Positions 7,902 through 17,038 are shown, counted from the stretch's first letter. The stretch is DNA of 56,990 nt from an uncultured Prevotella sp. (GCA_944319935.1 CALUFM010000012.1:1-56990); one strand, 5' to 3'. The notes: generated by a model from the sequence alone, not told the origin. Made by a program: numbers and translations.

Positions 7902-9510
7902 ATCCAACCGCCTGATGCCGATGCTCATGGCCTTGTGCGTGGTAGTGGGCATATTGATTGGCACGTTCTATGCCAACCATTTTTCAGGCAACAGGCTCAA
8001 CATCATCAATTCCGGCAGCAACAGGCTCAACAACCTGCTGCACATAATCAACGACCAATATGTTGACGAGGTTGACATCGACTCGCTCGTTGACGTGGCT
8101 ATCCCACAAATTCTCTCCGACCTTGACCCCCACTCGGTGTACATCAGCGCGAAGGAAGCCCAGCAGGTGGCTGATGACTTGAAAGGGTCGTTCTCCGGGG
8201 TTGGCGTAGAGTTCGTCATACGTGATGACACCATCCGGGTGCAGGGAGTGGTGAAGAACGGGCCGGCTGACCAGGTTGGCATACGTGCCGGCGACAAGAT
8301 TGTGAGCGTTGACGGCAAGCCGTTTGTCGGGAAAATCGTCACCAGCGATGAGGCCATGCGCCGACTTAAAGGTCCGAAGGACACGAAGGTTAAAATCGGT
8401 GTAATCCGCTACGGCGAGAAAAAGGTAAGGCAGTTTACCGTAACGCGCGGAGACATACCCCAGAAGAGCATCAACGCGGCTTACATGCTTGACGACAAGA
8501 CCGGCTATATCAAAATCAAGAACTTCGGCGAGAACACCTATCCCGAGATGCTTATCGCTTTGGCAAAGTTGTCTCAAGACGGTTTCAGCAACCTTGTCAT
8601 CGACTTGCGCGACAATACTGGAGGCTATTTGAAGTCTGCCGTGCAGATAGCTAACGAGTTTTTGCCCAAGAACCGTCTCATTGTGTATACCGAAGGGCGC
8701 AAGTCTCCACGCCAAGACTACAAGAGCGACGGGCGTGGCAGCTATCAGCGTATTCCCTTGGTTGTTCTGATAAACGAGGCTTCGGCCTCAGCTTCCGAGA
8801 TATTTGCCGGCGCGATGCAAGACAACGACCGCGCCACAATCATCGGCCGCCGCTCGTTCGGCAAGGGGCTTGTGCAGCAACAGCTCGAGTTTCCCGACGG
8901 TTCGATGATACGTCTCACCGTGGCTCGTTATTACACGCCGTCAGGCCGGTGCATACAGAAGCCTTACGTGGCCGGCGACAACCAGGATTACGAGGAAGAC
9001 CTGTTGTCGAGATACCAGCATGGAGAGTTCTTTTCGCAAGACAGCATCAAGCATACGGGCCCGGCTTACCATACGAGCATAGGCCGCACGGTATATGGCG
9101 GCGGAGGCATTACGCCTGACATTTTCGTGCCTGAAGACACGCTCGGCATGACTTCATACTTCAAGGAGGCGTCGATGAGCGGGCTGATATTGCAGTTCGC
9201 GTTCAACTACACCGACAACAACCGTCCCAAGTTGAGCGGTTTTGAGACCATGCCCGAACTGGCTGCTTATCTCGACAAGCAAAACATGGTTGACAAATTC
9301 GCCACATACGCCGACAAGAACGGGCTGAAGCGGCGCAACCTGTTGATAAAGAAGTCACACAGCCTGTTGGAGCTGTTCATCAACAGCCGCATCATTTACA
9401 ACATAATGGACGAGGAGGACTGGATAGAGTACCTCAACCTCGACGACAAGGTCATCAAGACGGCCTTGGACGTGTTCGAGCGTGGTGAGGCCTTTCCTAA
9501 AAAGAAATAA
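7888..9510 (+). CDS. S41 family C-terminal processing peptidase (CtpA-like)
   Basis: 540 residues. An N-terminal membrane segment (about 9-29) places it in the periplasm. A PDZ domain follows (about 95-185), then the S41 protease core with NEASASASEI (296-305; nucleophile most likely Ser301) and the general-base lysine Lys326 in RSFGKGLVQ. Family members degrade or trim periplasmic and outer-membrane proteins. A helical C-terminal tail (about 430-540) extends beyond the core. Overlap with the deaminase gene indicates translational coupling, a common but functionally unexplained pairing. Confidence 0.92.
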   Translation: MKPNKSNRLMPMLMALCVVVGILIGTFYANHFSGNRLNIINSGSNRLNNLLHIINDQYVDEVDIDSLVDVAIPQILSDLDPHSVYISAKEAQQVADDLKGSFSGVGVEFVIRDDTIRVQGVVKNGPADQVGIRAGDKIVSVDGKPFVGKIVTSDEAMRRLKGPKDTKVKIGVIRYGEKKVRQFTVTRGDIPQKSINAAYMLDDKTGYIKIKNFGENTYPEMLIALAKLSQDGFSNLVIDLRDNTGGYLKSAVQIANEFLPKNRLIVYTEGRKSPRQDYKSDGRGSYQRIPLVVLINEASASASEIFAGAMQDNDRATIIGRRSFGKGLVQQQLEFPDGSMIRLTVARYYTPSGRCIQKPYVAGDNQDYEEDLLSRYQHGEFFSQDSIKHTGPAYHTSIGRTVYGGGGITPDIFVPEDTLGMTSYFKEASMSGLILQFAFNYTDNNRPKLSGFETMPELAAYLDKQNMVDKFATYADKNGLKRRNLLIKKSHSLLELFINSRIIYNIMDEEDWIEYLNLDDKVIKTALDVFERGEAFPKKK

Positions 9511-9515
9511 GTGTC

Positions 9516-9586
9516 AAGAGCCATGGATTAAGAAAAAAGCCTTGCTTGTTACGGTCAAAGGCGTGTTTCCTTAATCCTTGGCTCTT
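9516..9586. terminator. Long inverted repeat between ctpA and the folate gene
   Basis: Arms 9516-9532 (AAGAGCCATGGATTAAG) and 9570-9586 match over 16 of 17 positions, with a 37-base loop. There is no T-run directly after it, so termination is possible but not certain. It resembles the other word-like inverted repeats at 20330, 23632 and 49622. Confidence 0.5.
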
Positions 9587-9615
9587 TGCTTTTCGTTGTT
9601 AATCAGATATTTGCC

Positions 9616-10152
9616 ATGAGTGAAGAAAAGCGCGCTTTGCGCAAGGTTGTCAGGGAACTGAAACGTCAGTTTACCGACGTTCAGCTTGTTGAGAAGTCAC
9701 GCCCCATAATGTCGCAGCTTCTCGTTCATCCGGCCATAGCCGGGGCCAAGACGGTATTGATGTACTATTCGCTGGCTGACGAGGTGTTCACCCACGAGGC
9801 CATCGACAAGCTGCGAGAGGACGGCAAGACAGTGTTGCTGCCGCGCGTAATCGACGGTGAGAACATGGAAATCAGGTTTTACGACAAGCCTGAAGACCTT
9901 GCCTTGGGGCATTATGGCATCATGGAGCCTACGGGCAAGCTTTTTACAGATTATGCCGCGATAGATGTTGCGGTTGTGCCAGGCATGGCTTTTGACGGCC
10001 AAGGCCACCGCCTCGGCCGTGGCAAGGGTTATTATGACCGCTTTTTGAAGAAAGCCTCCCGGGCGTATAAAATCGGTGTGTGCTTCGATTTCCAGAAACA
10101 AGAGGCCATACCGACTGACGCCAACGACGTCATTATGGACTACGTCATTTGA
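9616..10152 (+). CDS. 5-formyltetrahydrofolate cyclo-ligase
   Basis: 178 residues. The enzyme converts 5-formyl-THF to 5,10-methenyl-THF with ATP, clearing a folate dead end. The signature GHRLGRGKGYYDRFL (130-144) carries the ATP and substrate-binding residues, and VVPGMAFD (120-127) precedes it. I chose ATG 9616. The longer frame from TTG 9586 starts inside the arm of the hairpin just upstream. The position after ctpA suggests a loose operon interrupted by that hairpin. Confidence 0.9.
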   Translation: MSEEKRALRKVVRELKRQFTDVQLVEKSRPIMSQLLVHPAIAGAKTVLMYYSLADEVFTHEAIDKLREDGKTVLLPRVIDGENMEIRFYDKPEDLALGHYGIMEPTGKLFTDYAAIDVAVVPGMAFDGQGHRLGRGKGYYDRFLKKASRAYKIGVCFDFQKQEAIPTDANDVIMDYVI

Positions 10153-10187
10153 CGAAGTAGGCCGTCTTGCTCTTGAATGCCAGTCTG

Positions 10188-10215
10188 CTCGGTTTTTATT
10201 GTTGTAAAAACCGAG
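10188..10215. terminator. 11-bp hairpin after the cyclo-ligase gene
   Basis: CTCGGTTTTTA (10188-10198) pairs perfectly with 10205-10215 around a 6-base loop. The T-run sits in the stem rather than after it, so it may act more as an mRNA 3' stabiliser than as a classic terminator. Confidence 0.45.
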
Positions 10216-10350
10216 TGTTGTCTGTCATCTTTCAGTTTCTGGTTTATAATATTGTGTATCAGGGTTTTGCGGACTGACAGACGCCTTTGTCGCCTTTCAG
10301 TCTGCCCTCATCCGCCCGTCAGTTGGCGGCATTTTTTTCCCGTCATTGTG

Positions 10351-10437
10351 ATTTGCCGTCTTTTGCAGTGCAATTTGCCGCCTTTTGTGCCCTAAAACGC
10401 GGCCTTTCGCGTTGCGATATGCCATGTTTTGCGATTC
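10351..10437. repeat. GGCC palindrome cluster 2
   Basis: Successive units GCCGTCTTTTGCAGTGC, GCCGCCTTTTGTGC, ACGCGGCCTTTCGCGTTGC and GCCATGTTTTGCG are packed between the cyclo-ligase and the convergent HAD gene. The spacing of about 20 bases and the T/G-rich cores match the other clusters. The remainder of 10216-10350 shows nothing else recognisable. Confidence 0.6.
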
Positions 10438-10450
10438 AGGTGTAAACGTG

Positions 10451-10912
10451 TCAGCCTCCCAACAGCCTTATCGCCCGTTCAGCGTCAGCTTCTTCTATCC
10501 CGGTATAAGGGTTTATTGTTATCAGATGCGTCAGTTGATGCTCGTTGAAGTTGCTTGCGTCGAGGTCGTCAAGGATGACATACTCACATTCAGTCATGCG
10601 CTCGCCCAGCCATTCGTCAATCTCGTCGCCGCGGTGTTTGCTTACGTTGGGTGTCGTGTCAGTTACGAATCCAGGCAGTTTCCTGACGCTCCACATCTCT
10701 AAAATCTTGTCATACGGCATCAAGTATTTCCATGAAGACGTCACCACAATGTCGGCCTTGGTCGTGTCGATGATGTGTTTCAGGTTCTCAACGCTTTTAG
10801 GGTCGAACAATATCCCGTATTCGTCAGTATCCCGCAAACCCTTGCTTGCAAGGTAACGGGCGTAGTAGGCGGTGTCCATTACGCCGTCGAAGTCAAGAAA
10901 GATTATCTTCAT
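10451..10912 (-). CDS. HAD-like hydrolase domain protein
   Basis: 153 residues. Motif I is FLDFDGVMD (5-13; nucleophile Asp7, second Asp9), motif II is VVTSSW (56-61), Lys92 is a candidate motif III, and motif IV is ILDDLD (113-118). The small size and the VVTSSWK phrase fit the HAD group related to Swiss-army-knife RNA repair proteins, whose members are probably phosphatases of unknown substrate. I took ATG at 10912, because the upstream extension would read through the -7 box at 10965-10972. It diverges from the PiT transporter. Confidence 0.75.
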   Translation of the reverse strand: MKIIFLDFDGVMDTAYYARYLASKGLRDTDEYGILFDPKSVENLKHIIDTTKADIVVTSSWKYLMPYDKILEMWSVRKLPGFVTDTTPNVSKHRGDEIDEWLGERMTECEYVILDDLDASNFNEHQLTHLITINPYTGIEEADAERAIRLLGG

Positions 10913-10964
10913 GCGTTCTTGTATTTGTCTCCAGGTCTTGTGTAAGCGTTTTGAATGTCTGATG

Positions 10965-10972
10965 CAAATGTA
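10965..10972 (-). promoter_or_regulatory. -7 box of the HAD gene
   Basis: TACATTTG on the minus strand, 52 bases before the ATG at 10912, matches TAnnTTTG. Confidence 0.5.
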
Positions 10973-11067
10973 AAAAGAATTTGCGGCTATGCCGTATGAG
11001 TTCAGGTGAAAATACATTTGTAACACAAATGAAATATCTGTTTAAAGCGGTTGTAATATGTGTTTTC

Positions 11068-11075
11068 TACTTTTG
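11068..11075 (+). promoter_or_regulatory. -7 box of the PiT transporter gene
   Basis: TACTTTTG followed by C, 36 bases before the ATG at 11112. Together with the minus-strand box at 10965-10972 it forms a divergent promoter region of about 100 bases. Confidence 0.6.
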
Positions 11076-11111
11076 CACCCAAATTCAAACTGATAAAACA
11101 ACAGCGTTTTT

Positions 11112-13361
11112 ATGACAGAGATTTATTTTTTGATAGTCGCGTTTCTGCTGGTCTTGGCGGTGTTCGACTTATTCGTTGGTGTCAGTAATGATGCCGTAAA
11201 CTTCTTGAACTCGGCCATCGGGGCAAAGGTGGCGAAGTTCCGCACTGTGCTTTTCGTGGCCTCTATCGGCATCTTGATTGGTGCCGTGATGAGTGCGGGC
11301 ATGATGGATGTGGCGCGCCATGGCATCATGCGGCCTGAAAACTATTCGTTCTCCGAGGTTATGACAATCTTCCTTGCCGTGATGGTGACCGACGTTGTCA
11401 TACTCGACGTGTTCAACACGCTCGGCCTTCCGACATCAACCACGGTTTCGCTCGTGTTCGAACTGTTGGGCGGTACGTTCATCCTTGCCATGCTGAAGAT
11501 GTCGGCCGACCCGTCGCTCACCATCTACGACCTGCTCAACAGTGACAAGGCCCTGAGCGTAATCATCGCGATTTTCGTGTCTGTGGCCATTGCGTTCTTC
11601 TTCGGCGTCATTGTTCAATGGCTCTCACGACTTATCTTCACGTTCAATTATAAGAAGCACCTGCGCTATACCATTGCCATTTTCGGCGGCATAGCATTCA
11701 CTTCCCTCGCTTATTTCATCTTCATCGCAGGTTTGGGTGCGTCTCCCTATATAAGCGAAGCGTCGCGCGCCTGGATTGAGGATAACACCACGATGCTGAT
11801 GGTTGTTACTTTCATCGCGTCTACAATATTGATGGAGGTCCTTCATTTGTTGCGTGTCAACGTGTTTAAGCTGATTGTTTTGCTGGGCACGTTCGCCTTG
11901 GCAATGGCTTTCGCGGGCAACGACCTTGTCAACTTCATCGGTGTGCCTTTGGCCGGTCTCGACTCCATGCAAGACTTCCTCGCCAACGGCAACGGCAATT
12001 TCGACACTTTCATGATGACGTCGCTCATGTCGTCGGCCAAGAGTCCGTTGCTTTACCTCGTGCTTGCCGGCATAATAATGATCATCGCGATGACCACATC
12101 CAAGAAGGCGCAAAACGTGGTTAAGACCAGCGTTGACCTCAGCCGCCAGGACGAGGGCGACGAGATGTTCGGCTCTTCACGCGCCGCACGCAGCATAGTA
12201 CGTTTTACGCAAGACCTTAACGCCGCCGTGGCGAAGGTCATACCCGTGAGGATGCAAAACTGGATTGACAAGCGTTTCAACAAGGAGGAAGCCATACTCG
12301 CCGACGGAGCGGCCTTCGACGAGGTGCGCGCGGCTGTCAACCTTGTGCTTGCGGCCATGCTCATAATCATCGGTACGAACTATAAGCTGCCGCTTTCTAC
12401 TACTTACGTCACTTTCATGGTGGCCATGGGTAGCTCTTTGGCCGACCGTGCTTGGAGCCGTGAGAGCGCGGTGTTCCGTGTTACGGGTGTGATTTCAGTC
12501 ATCGGAGGATGGTTCATCACTGCCGGCGTGGCGTTCGCCACTTGTGCTTTGGTCTGCGCGATGATGCACTTTGGCGGCATAGTTGTCATGGTGGCGTTCA
12601 TGCTTCTCGACATATATTTGCTCTGGCGCAGCAACCGTCAGTTCGCCAAGAAGCAGAAAGAGGAGAAGAAAGACGACGTGTTCCAGCTCATGATGCGCAC
12701 CCGCGACAAGGAGATTGTCTGGGACTTGCTGTCAAAGCACGTGGCACGCACCCAGAGTTTCGTCACCCATTTCGCCCTCGAGCAGTTCAACCGCATCATT
12801 GACGGAATATGCAATGAGAACCGCAAGGGGCTGCGCCATTGCGGAGGCGACATCAAGGACGAGCAGTCGCAGTTGAAGAAGTTCCGCCGCAAGGAGCTGC
12901 TTGCCATGCGCCGCATACCGAGCGAGATAGCCATGACACGCAACACGTGGTTCCACCTCGGCGCGAACTGCAACCAGCAGTTCATGTACTGCCTGAAACG
13001 TATGCTCGAACCGGTGAAGGAGCATGTTGACAACAACTTCAACCCGCTGCCTGAGAAGTATGTCAATGACTTTGAAAGCATGCGCCGCAAAATCAACGAA
13101 CTTATGAGCCATACGGAGCAGATGATTTCAACCAACAGGTATGACCTGTACCAAGACACGCTGAACATCGCCGACGAGTGCAAGGACGAGCTGTCGGTAA
13201 TGCGCAAGCGAGTGATAGACAGCATGTACCGCGACACTGACAATACAAGCCTGAAAGTGTCACTGCTCTATCTGAACATACTGCAAGAGAGCCAGGAGTT
13301 CCTCAGCATAATGCGCCACCAACTGCGCGCCGCCAAGAATTTCCTTGACGAAAGAAAATAA
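11112..13361 (+). CDS. PiT family inorganic phosphate transporter with a long cytoplasmic tail
   Basis: 749 residues. The two inverted PiT signatures are visible: GVSNDAVNFLNSAIG (23-37) with GLPTSTTVSLVFELLGG (about 105-121) in the first half, and GTNYKLPLSTTYVTF (about 422-436) in the second. About ten to twelve membrane segments end near residue 510. They are followed by a soluble helical domain of roughly 235 residues (515-749), rich in charged residues and probably coiled-coil or PhoU-like. Standard PiT proteins are near 500 residues, so this tail is an addition seen in Bacteroidetes members. It probably imports phosphate coupled to H+ or Na+. Confidence 0.88.
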   Translation: MTEIYFLIVAFLLVLAVFDLFVGVSNDAVNFLNSAIGAKVAKFRTVLFVASIGILIGAVMSAGMMDVARHGIMRPENYSFSEVMTIFLAVMVTDVVILDVFNTLGLPTSTTVSLVFELLGGTFILAMLKMSADPSLTIYDLLNSDKALSVIIAIFVSVAIAFFFGVIVQWLSRLIFTFNYKKHLRYTIAIFGGIAFTSLAYFIFIAGLGASPYISEASRAWIEDNTTMLMVVTFIASTILMEVLHLLRVNVFKLIVLLGTFALAMAFAGNDLVNFIGVPLAGLDSMQDFLANGNGNFDTFMMTSLMSSAKSPLLYLVLAGIIMIIAMTTSKKAQNVVKTSVDLSRQDEGDEMFGSSRAARSIVRFTQDLNAAVAKVIPVRMQNWIDKRFNKEEAILADGAAFDEVRAAVNLVLAAMLIIIGTNYKLPLSTTYVTFMVAMGSSLADRAWSRESAVFRVTGVISVIGGWFITAGVAFATCALVCAMMHFGGIVVMVAFMLLDIYLLWRSNRQFAKKQKEEKKDDVFQLMMRTRDKEIVWDLLSKHVARTQSFVTHFALEQFNRIIDGICNENRKGLRHCGGDIKDEQSQLKKFRRKELLAMRRIPSEIAMTRNTWFHLGANCNQQFMYCLKRMLEPVKEHVDNNFNPLPEKYVNDFESMRRKINELMSHTEQMISTNRYDLYQDTLNIADECKDELSVMRKRVIDSMYRDTDNTSLKVSLLYLNILQESQEFLSIMRHQLRAAKNFLDERK

Positions 13362-13387
13362 AGGTTTGACATAAATTACACTCTCTG

Positions 13388-13428
13388 AAGGCGGGCAAGG
13401 GCGCATGTCCTTGCCCGCCTTGCGTTTT
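13388..13428 (+). terminator. Rho-independent terminator after the PiT gene
   Basis: AAGGCGGGCAAGG (13388-13400) pairs perfectly with 13409-13421 around an 8-base loop. It is followed by GCGTTTT. Confidence 0.75.
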
Positions 13429-13537
13429 CAGGATGCCGGCAGATTTGTAAATATGGGAAAATTGTGTTGCCGCCTGCAACTTTTGCGCCACTTAAAACGT
13501 CTAACATATAGACGTATAACCATAAAAGCAGTTTATC

Positions 13538-14233
13538 ATGAACATCAAAATCACAATGGCCGTCATGGCAACGGCGTTTGCGCTGACGGCTTGCGGCAAC
13601 ATTAAAAATGACATTCCGGGCAGGGAAACGACGCCCGGCGGCACGCTTACCGCCGCTGAAGCCGGAGAGAAGGGCTTTGAGAGGATTGAGACTTACGGCA
13701 AGTTCAACGTGTTCTTTGTGCAAGGCGACAAGACGTCGGTTGAGCTTATGGGCGACAGCGAGCAGATAGCGCGCACTGAGATAAAGTGTGACGGGCGCAC
13801 GCTTACCTTCTCAATGCGCCGCCGCAGCGGCTTCCATTCTGGTGGCAGCGGCGATGTTGACGTATATGTCACGTCGCCTCGCCTCAGCGGAGTTAGCCTC
13901 AATGGCTCAGGCGACTTCAAATCTGAAAGCGACTTGCGTACAGACGGCATCGACATCTCCATTTCGGGGGCGGGCGATGTTGAGCTGCGCAGCCTCGATT
14001 GCGGCAAATGCAATGTCGTGGTGGCTGGCAGTGGCGACATCGGCATTGACCGCATTGCTGCGAAGGAGCTTGTCGTGAAAATCGCCGGTTCGGGCGACAT
14101 TGACCTTTCCAACGCCAATATCGACCGTGCCGACCTGTCCATTGCCGGCTCTGGCGACATCGACATTGACGGCCATGTGGGTTCTGTGAGCCGCCACGTT
14201 GCCGGCTTAGGCACGATAGACATCAATCCGTGA
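13538..14233 (+). CDS. DUF2807 (head-GIN) lipoprotein
   Basis: 231 residues. The signal peptide ends at a lipobox Cys19 (LTAC). The mature protein is a putative right-handed beta-helix of the DUF2807 family. The repeated turn phrase GSGD (variants NGSGD, GAGD, AGSGD, AGLGT) occurs seven times at about 20-residue spacing, once per coil. Such proteins are surface-exposed or periplasmic adhesin-like scaffolds in Bacteroidetes with no established activity. It is flanked by terminators on both sides, so it is a single-gene unit. AACTTTTG near 13478 is a one-mismatch -7 box. Confidence 0.85.
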   Translation: MNIKITMAVMATAFALTACGNIKNDIPGRETTPGGTLTAAEAGEKGFERIETYGKFNVFFVQGDKTSVELMGDSEQIARTEIKCDGRTLTFSMRRRSGFHSGGSGDVDVYVTSPRLSGVSLNGSGDFKSESDLRTDGIDISISGAGDVELRSLDCGKCNVVVAGSGDIGIDRIAAKELVVKIAGSGDIDLSNANIDRADLSIAGSGDIDIDGHVGSVSRHVAGLGTIDINP

Positions 14234-14304
14234 CAAGCCGCAAGCGCATGCCTTTTCGGCCGCATTGCCACGGATTCTGAAACGCGTTGACGCTCAATGT
14301 GTTA

Positions 14305-14420
14305 TGAAAGGCCGTCGTTTACACTGTGAACGACGGCCTTTTGTGTTTCAAAATGCGGCCTTTTGCACGCTAAAAGACGGCCTTTTGAAACGTTGAATGC
14401 TGTTTGCCGTTTTTACGCAT
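14305..14420. repeat. GGCC palindrome cluster 3
   Basis: After the terminator hairpin come units reading ATGCGGCCTTTTGCACGC, AAAGACGGCCTTTTG and GTTTGCCGTTTTT. The arrangement is the same as in the other clusters. The stretch ends about 80 bases before the promoter of the next operon. Confidence 0.6.
14307..14343 (+). terminator. Terminator hairpin after the DUF2807 gene
   Basis: AAAGGCCGTCGTT (14307-14319) pairs with 14329-14341 around a 9-base loop, and T's follow. The core AAAGGCC also makes it the first unit of palindrome cluster 3. Confidence 0.65.
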
Positions 14421-14499
14421 ACAATGTCCTGCATTTCTTTAAACAAACAGTAAAAACTAAAATTAGCATAAAAAGTTTTCTTTTGTCGGCGATAATGCC

Positions 14500-14507
14500 T
14501 AATTTTG
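14500..14507 (+). promoter_or_regulatory. -7 box of the 14534-20316 operon
   Basis: TAATTTTG followed by C, 26 bases before the ATG at 14534. It is the only box seen before the five co-directional genes. Confidence 0.6.
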
Positions 14508-14533
14508 CCGATTATAAACAAGACTGCACGTAA

Positions 14534-15262
14534 ATGAAATACGCAATAATAGCTGGCGGCGAAGGTTCGCGCTTGGCGCAAGAGGGCGTCAAGGATGTGA
14601 AGCCGCTGGTGGCAATCAATGGCGAAAGACTTATTGACAGGCTTGTGCGTGTGTTTACGGACAACGGCGCGGAGAGCATTGTCATTGTTTATCGTGACAG
14701 CATGCAAGGTGTGGCCAGGCATTTGGAAACGCTGCAACATGACGGCATCGGCGGTAAGCATGTGGACATTGATGCCGTCGAAGCCCATACGCCCAGCTCG
14801 ATGCATAGCCTATTCGCAATGAGCGGGCAACTGAAAGACGCCCCGTTTTGCCTCACCACGGTGGATACGGTGTTCAGTGAGGCGGCTTTCAGGGGGTATA
14901 TTGACGCTTTCACGGCGGCTGTAAGCTGCGGTACGGCTGATGGGCTGATGGCCGTAACTGACTATATCGACGACGAACGCCCGCTTTACGTTGCTACTGA
15001 CGGCGGCATGAACATCACCGGTTTCCTTGATGAAGGTGAGGGTTGCAGGTATGTTTCCGCTGGTATTTACGGCCTGAAGCCTGAGGCCATCGAGGTGCTT
15101 GATGACTGCATAAGGCGCGGTGAGAGCCGTATGCGCAACTTTCAGCGCGCGTTGCTGCGTAGCGGTTTCCGCCTTAAAGCCTACAACATTGGCAAGGCTT
15201 TCGACATAGACCATGCCGCCGACATAGCCAAGGCGGAACATTTCATGCGCGAAACGGTATGA
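14534..15262 (+). CDS. NTP-transferase family nucleotidyltransferase
   Basis: 242 residues. The N-terminus IIAGGEGSRLAQEG (5-18) is the nucleotide-binding loop of sugar-phosphate nucleotidyltransferases, and VKPLV (22-26) supplies the conserved Lys. LTTVDTVF (about 107-114) holds the metal-binding Asp. The enzyme would activate a phosphorylated alcohol or sugar with an NTP, most likely CTP given that a CDP-alcohol phosphatidyltransferase lies two genes downstream. That substrate assignment is inference. The stop overlaps the next start (ATGA), so the two are translated together. Confidence 0.8.
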   Translation: MKYAIIAGGEGSRLAQEGVKDVKPLVAINGERLIDRLVRVFTDNGAESIVIVYRDSMQGVARHLETLQHDGIGGKHVDIDAVEAHTPSSMHSLFAMSGQLKDAPFCLTTVDTVFSEAAFRGYIDAFTAAVSCGTADGLMAVTDYIDDERPLYVATDGGMNITGFLDEGEGCRYVSAGIYGLKPEAIEVLDDCIRRGESRMRNFQRALLRSGFRLKAYNIGKAFDIDHAADIAKAEHFMRETV

Positions 15263-16065
15263 CACGGGTGTTGAAAGTATATCGTGCCGAGTGCTTTTCG
15301 CCAAATTCAGTTGAGCGTGACAGGGCTATAATGGATGCTGTCGGCGAAGTGCTTTCAAACCGTGGATATGTTGTTGACGGCCTGAACGAGACGGATTTGA
15401 CTGCCGAGGCCGCTGCTGACGTGTTCATTTCGATGGCGCGCACGCCGCGGGCATTGGCTGTTTTGAAAGAAAAAGAGCGCGAAGGATGCTTGGTCGTCAA
15501 TTCTCCTGCTGGCGTAGAAATGTGTAAAAGGAGTGTGGTTGACCGTCTGATGAGAGACAACAACATACCAGCCGCCCCGCTTGATGGCGCGGACGGATAC
15601 TGGATAAAGCGTGGCGACGAGGCCGCGCAACAAAAAGAAGATGTGGTATTCGTAGCGAATGAGGGCGAAAAACGCCGAGTTCTGGAGCTTTTTGCGCATA
15701 GGGGGATAAGCGATGTTGTCGTCACAGCTCATGTCAAGGGCGACCTCGTGAAGTTCTATGGGGTTACGGGCACAGGCTTTTTCCGCACGTTCCGCCACTG
15801 CGCCAACGGCTATTCCAAGTTCGGCGACGAGGCAGTCAACGGGCTTTCGCATGGCTACGGTTTCCCGCAAGAACGCTTGCAGGGCGACGCTGAACGCCTG
15901 GCTGCGTTGGCGGGAGTGGCCGTGTATGGCGGCGACTGCATTGTGCGGCGTGACGGCTCGTATGCAATCATTGACTTCAACGACTGGCCGAGTTTTGCGA
16001 TGTGCCGTGGCGAAGCCGCCGAGGCGATAGCCGGTAAAGTCGTGTCAGTGGTCTGTGGCAAGTGA
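15259..16065 (+). CDS. ATP-grasp-like ligase
   Basis: 268 residues. An N-terminal pre-ATP-grasp part is followed by NSPAGVEMCKRSVVDRL (81-97), which matches the substrate-Lys region before the ATP-grasp domain in RimK-like proteins. The C-terminal catalytic strand and metal site are GGDCIVR (224-230) and IIDFNDWPSF (237-246). ATP-grasp enzymes join a carboxylate to an amine or thiol. The partners here are unknown, but the operon suggests an amino acid or similar group is added to a lipid head group or its precursor. It overlaps the upstream gene by 4 bases. Confidence 0.65.
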   Translation: MTRVLKVYRAECFSPNSVERDRAIMDAVGEVLSNRGYVVDGLNETDLTAEAAADVFISMARTPRALAVLKEKEREGCLVVNSPAGVEMCKRSVVDRLMRDNNIPAAPLDGADGYWIKRGDEAAQQKEDVVFVANEGEKRRVLELFAHRGISDVVVTAHVKGDLVKFYGVTGTGFFRTFRHCANGYSKFGDEAVNGLSHGYGFPQERLQGDAERLAALAGVAVYGGDCIVRRDGSYAIIDFNDWPSFAMCRGEAAEAIAGKVVSVVCGK

Positions 16066-16102
16066 AATTATAGGGTAAAAAGTAACGACAAGAGAACAGT
16101 AA

Positions 16103-17038
16103 ATGGGTAAATTCAAGGAAATACTTAACGCTTCGATAAAGTCGCAGGATACGGAAGAATGGCTTGACATGCGCTTCAACCGTCCCGTCGGGCTTGTGAT
16201 GGCTCTTGCCGGTAAACGTCTCGGCGTGCATCCGACTGCTATAACGGTGGTGTCGGTGGTGCTGGGCGTGGCCGCCGCCTGCATGTTCGCCCACACGGAC
16301 GTTTGGCACAACGTTGCCGGCGTGGTGCTGTTGATGTTTGCCAACTTTTGCGACTCGGCCGACGGACAGCTTGCCCGACTTGCCGACAAGAAGACGCTTG
16401 TAGGGCGTGTGCTTGACGGTTTTGCCGGTGACATTTGGTTTTTCTGCATTTACGCGGCGTTGTGCGTAAGGATGATGTGGCAGCCCATGCCGGGCACGGA
16501 TGTTGTTTGGGGCGTGTGGATATGGGTGTTGGCGTTCATCGCCGGCGTACTTTGCCATTCGCCTCAAAGCTCTTTGGCTGATTATTACAGGCAAATCCAC
16601 CTTTTCTTCCTCAAGGGAAAGGAAGGAAGTGAACTTGACACGTACGCAAGCCAGCGTGCGATATACGATGGCTTGTCGAAGCATAGTCCGCTGATTGAGA
16701 AAGCGTTTTATTTCAATTACGCCAACTATTGCAAGAGCCAGGAGCGGCGCACGCCGGAGTTCCAGAAGATGATGGCGGCGATAAGGTGCAAGTTTTGCGA
16801 TGTTTCTGCCATGCCGGAAGCATTGCGTGAGGAGTTTCTTGACGGCAGCCGTCCGTTGATGAAGTACACGAACATCCTTACGTTCAATGTCCGCGCCATC
16901 TGCATTTACGTGACATGCCTTGCCGGTTGTCCGTGGATGTACATGCTGTTTGAAATCATCGTGCTTACCATACTTTACATTTATATGCACAAAAGGCATG
17001 AAAGCCTGTGCGCAAGCATAACAGGAAAGATTGTATGA
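16103..17038 (+). CDS. CDP-alcohol phosphatidyltransferase family protein
   Basis: 311 residues with about five membrane segments. The family motif starts at residue 84: D84-SA-D87-G88-QL-A91-R92, then after eight residues G101-RVL-D105. The expected fourth Asp at 109 is Gly, with an Asp at 110 instead (LDGFAGD). Family members transfer a phospho-alcohol from a CDP-activated donor to an acceptor in the inner membrane. A cytoplasmic segment of about 80 residues follows residue 165. The gene lies between the ATP-grasp and HAD genes and overlaps the latter (TATGA), consistent with one pathway. Confidence 0.85.
   Translation: MGKFKEILNASIKSQDTEEWLDMRFNRPVGLVMALAGKRLGVHPTAITVVSVVLGVAAACMFAHTDVWHNVAGVVLLMFANFCDSADGQLARLADKKTLVGRVLDGFAGDIWFFCIYAALCVRMMWQPMPGTDVVWGVWIWVLAFIAGVLCHSPQSSLADYYRQIHLFFLKGKEGSELDTYASQRAIYDGLSKHSPLIEKAFYFNYANYCKSQERRTPEFQKMMAAIRCKFCDVSAMPEALREEFLDGSRPLMKYTNILTFNVRAICIYVTCLAGCPWMYMLFEIIVLTILYIYMHKRHESLCASITGKIV

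Noticed and set aside
10385..10702. A plus-strand frame overlapping the small HAD gene
   Set aside because: The HAD gene on the other strand has motifs I and IV in place. This frame starts within palindrome cluster 2.
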